From: Hyphococcus luteus
Lineage (GTDB): Bacteria > Pseudomonadota > Alphaproteobacteria > Caulobacterales > Parvularculaceae
NCBI RefSeq assembly: GCF_002943565.1
Contig: NZ_PJCH01000003.1
Span: 256,001 to 320,000, forward strand
Length of the DNA stretch: 64,000 nt
Direction: 5' to 3'
Position 1 is the stretch's first letter, and each line of letters begins with the position of its first letter. Under the pieces are notes generated by a model. That model saw only the letters and a list, made by a program, of their open reading frames with translations. It made no database searches and was not told the origin of the DNA. The position numbers were made by a program, and so were the translations under genes. This document shows, in pieces, positions 62,126 to 64,000 of this stretch.

Positions 62126-63670
62126 ATGCAATCCGACATCCTCATCATCGGCGCGGGCGTCGCGGGGCTTTACACGGCCCTGAAGCTGGCGCCGCGTCCC
62201 GTGACCGTGGTCACCGCGCGTCCGCTCGGCAAGGGCGGCGCGACGCCCTGGGCGCAGGGCGGCCTCGCCGCCGCCGTCGGCCCTGACGACACGCCGAACC
62301 TTCACTTCGCCGACACCATGCAGGCGGGCGCCGGGCTCGTCGATCCGGAAGCCGCGCATATTCTCGCAACTGGCGGGCCCGCCGCCGTCGAAGACCTGAT
62401 CCGCATCGGCGTCCGCTTCGATACAGACGAAAACGGCAATCTGAAACTCGGGCGCGAGGCCGCCCATTGCCGCGACCGCATCGTTCACGCCACCGGCGAC
62501 CAGGCGGGCGCGGCGATCATGGAGGCGCTGATCGACGCGGCGCGCCGCGCCGGGCACATCACCATCCTTGAACGGATCGTCGTCGAAGACTTGCTGCTGG
62601 ATGATAACGGCGTTGTCGGCGGCGCGCTGATTTACGACCCGGAAGCCGGCGAACGCGAAGCCTTTGACTATGGCGAGACCGTGCTGGCGACCGGCGGGCT
62701 CGGCGGGCTTTACGCCGTCACCACCAACCCGACCCCGGCGCAAGGACACGGCCTCGCTTTCGCCGCGCGGGCCGGCGCCGTCATCCGCGATCCGGAATTC
62801 GTGCAGTTCCACCCGACGGCGCTCGACATCGGCCTCGACCCCGCCCCGCTTGCGACCGAGGCTCTGCGCGGCGACGGCGCACGGCTCGTCAACAAAGACG
62901 GCGCGCCTTTCATGGAGCGCTATCACACGGGCGCCGACCTTGCGCCGCGCGATATCGTGGCCCGCGCCGTCGAGGCGGAAATCAAGGCCGGACGCGGTGC
63001 CTTTCTCGATGCGCGCGAAGCCATCGGCGCGAAATTTCCCGATACCTTCCCCACCGTTTTCGCCTCCTGCCAGGCGGCGGATATCGATCCGCGCACGGAC
63101 TTGATGCCCGTCGCCCCGGCGGCGCATTATCATATGGGCGGCGTCTATACTGACCTTGACGGCAAGACCAGCGTCGACGGGCTCTGGGCCGTAGGCGAAG
63201 TCGCCTCCAGCGGCGTTCACGGCGCCAACCGCCTCGCCTCCAACTCCCTCCTTGAAGCCATCGTTTTCGGCGGGCGCATCGCCGATCAGTTGCGCGACGC
63301 GGAGATCGACAGCGCCGAAGGCGCGGGCGCGCCCGGAGACCGCATGGAGCTGGCCTCGAAACCGGCGCCCGCGAAAGAGATGGCGAAACTAAGAACCGCC
63401 ATGAGCGACCATGCGGCGCTTATTCGCAATGGCGAGGGCCTCGCCGATCTTCTCGAGTTCATTCACGAAATGCAGGAAAGCCCCGACATGACCAGCGGCC
63501 TTAAAAGCGCGCTCGTCACCGCGGAGCTGATCGCGCAGGGCGCGCTCGCGCGCGAAGAATCCAGAGGCGGCCATTTCCGCAGCGACTATCCCGAAGCGGA
63601 TGGCGAGCCCTATCACACGGAAATCGCGGCGACGCTTCTTTATGACGATGAAGAAGAGGACGACGCATGA
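62126..63670 (+). CDS. nadB: L-aspartate oxidase
   Basis: FAD enzyme oxidising L-aspartate to iminoaspartate for NadA. 514 aa. Rossmann motif GAGVAGLYTALKL at 8-20; ARPLGKGGATPWAQGGLAAAVGPDDTPNLHFADT, HCRDRIVHATGD, and MGGVYTDLDGKTSVDGLWAVGE with ASSGVHGANRLASNSLLEAIVFGGR are typical (motifs listed in order). 4-bp ATGA overlap with nadC. Confidence 0.97.
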   Translation: MQSDILIIGAGVAGLYTALKLAPRPVTVVTARPLGKGGATPWAQGGLAAAVGPDDTPNLHFADTMQAGAGLVDPEAAHILATGGPAAVEDLIRIGVRFDTDENGNLKLGREAAHCRDRIVHATGDQAGAAIMEALIDAARRAGHITILERIVVEDLLLDDNGVVGGALIYDPEAGEREAFDYGETVLATGGLGGLYAVTTNPTPAQGHGLAFAARAGAVIRDPEFVQFHPTALDIGLDPAPLATEALRGDGARLVNKDGAPFMERYHTGADLAPRDIVARAVEAEIKAGRGAFLDAREAIGAKFPDTFPTVFASCQAADIDPRTDLMPVAPAAHYHMGGVYTDLDGKTSVDGLWAVGEVASSGVHGANRLASNSLLEAIVFGGRIADQLRDAEIDSAEGAGAPGDRMELASKPAPAKEMAKLRTAMSDHAALIRNGEGLADLLEFIHEMQESPDMTSGLKSALVTAELIAQGALAREESRGGHFRSDYPEADGEPYHTEIAATLLYDDEEEDDA

Positions 63671-64000
63671 TCGACCGTCTCTCCCCGCTGATCGTTGAAG
63701 ACGCCGTCGCCCGCGCCCTGAAAGAGGATTTCGGCGACGCCGGCGACATCACCACCAATGCGACCATCCCCGCGGATGCAAAGGCCAAAGCCGTCATCGC
63801 GGCGAGAAAGCCCGGCGTCGTCGCCGGCGTTGATGCTGCTCGCGCCGCCTTTCGCCTGACCGACCCCGCCATTGAGGTCTCCATTGAAAAAGACGACGGC
63901 GCGCGCGTCGAAAAAGGCGACGCCGTTCTTTCCATCGAAGGCCCGGCGCGCGGAATATTGTCCGCCGAACGCGTGGCGCTGAATTTCATGGGTCATCTGT
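63667..64000 (+). CDS. nadC: Nicotinate-nucleotide pyrophosphorylase NadC (N-terminal part, cut by window edge)
   Basis: Transfers PRPP to quinolinate with decarboxylation. About 111 residues are visible (MIDRLSPLIVEDAVARALKE, DFGDAGDITTNATIP, RKPGVVAGV, and SAERVALNFMGHL at the edge), all canonical NadC N-terminal sequence. ATG overlaps the nadB stop, so translation is coupled. Confidence 0.96.
   Translation, partial: MIDRLSPLIVEDAVARALKEDFGDAGDITTNATIPADAKAKAVIAARKPGVVAGVDAARAAFRLTDPAIEVSIEKDDGARVEKGDAVLSIEGPARGILSAERVALNFMGHL

Overview
The window is chromosomal DNA from a GC-rich alphaproteobacterium. The evidence is a full-length CtrA cell-cycle regulator, a mraZ-to-ftsQ division and cell-wall cluster in alphaproteobacterial order, alphaproteobacterial-type RecA, Icd and RnpB, and large TonB-dependent receptors. 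The mix of CtrA, paired TonB receptors and a VPLPA-CTERM protein would suit a marine Caulobacterales/Parvularculales-type organism; that placement is inference from gene content only.

Layout. 1-15758 (minus strand) is an almost gapless dcw cluster transcribed as mraZ, rsmH, ftsL, ftsI, murE, murF, mraY, murD, ftsW, murG, an undescribed 51-aa membrane sORF, murC, murB, ddl and ftsQ (cut by the window edge). Four TGGGN repeats at exact 10-bp period lie upstream of mraZ. 16025-23400 holds a small helical protein divergent from ctrA, an AraC-methyltransferase fusion for alkylated DNA, a NodE/NodF-like ketosynthase and acyl carrier protein pair, yajQ, rnpB with an unusual palindromic insert, and a SixA-like phosphatase. 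23364-29149 contains an AmpD-like amidase, an EamA transporter, a DjlA-like co-chaperone, an ArsR-methyltransferase regulator with a candidate operator, and mlaA/mlaC. 29177-36614 contains a sulfotransferase and two large TonB-dependent receptors, each receptor with its own terminator. 36890-51269 is mostly housekeeping and metabolism: rpsD, a VPLPA-CTERM surface protein, a Baeyer-Villiger-type monooxygenase, malic enzyme, a YhhQ-type transporter, a D-aminoacylase-like lipoprotein, trmJ, icd, two tandem DUF2807 proteins, alaS and a VOC protein.

recA (51478-52563) has a candidate SOS box. Beside it is a small AT-rich island (about 52.9-53.9 kb) with a Panacea-domain (DUF4065) gene overlapping a gene for a two-TM protein: a likely toxin-antitoxin or defence pair, and the best candidate in the window for an undescribed system. 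54167-59763 carries an AsmA-like protein, a small lipoprotein, an HD hydrolase, a tyrosine phosphatase and an NrtR/NadQ-type NAD regulator. The window ends with an autoregulated ArsR/SRPBCC pair and the nadA-nadB-nadC operon. A perfect 7+5+7 inverted repeat before nadA is the likely target of the NAD regulator about 1 kb upstream.

Several intergenic palindromic repeats are present. The clearest is a 188/189-bp double-hairpin element present twice (20614-20801 and 40144-40332) in opposite orientations. No rRNA, tRNA, CRISPR array or transposase was seen.
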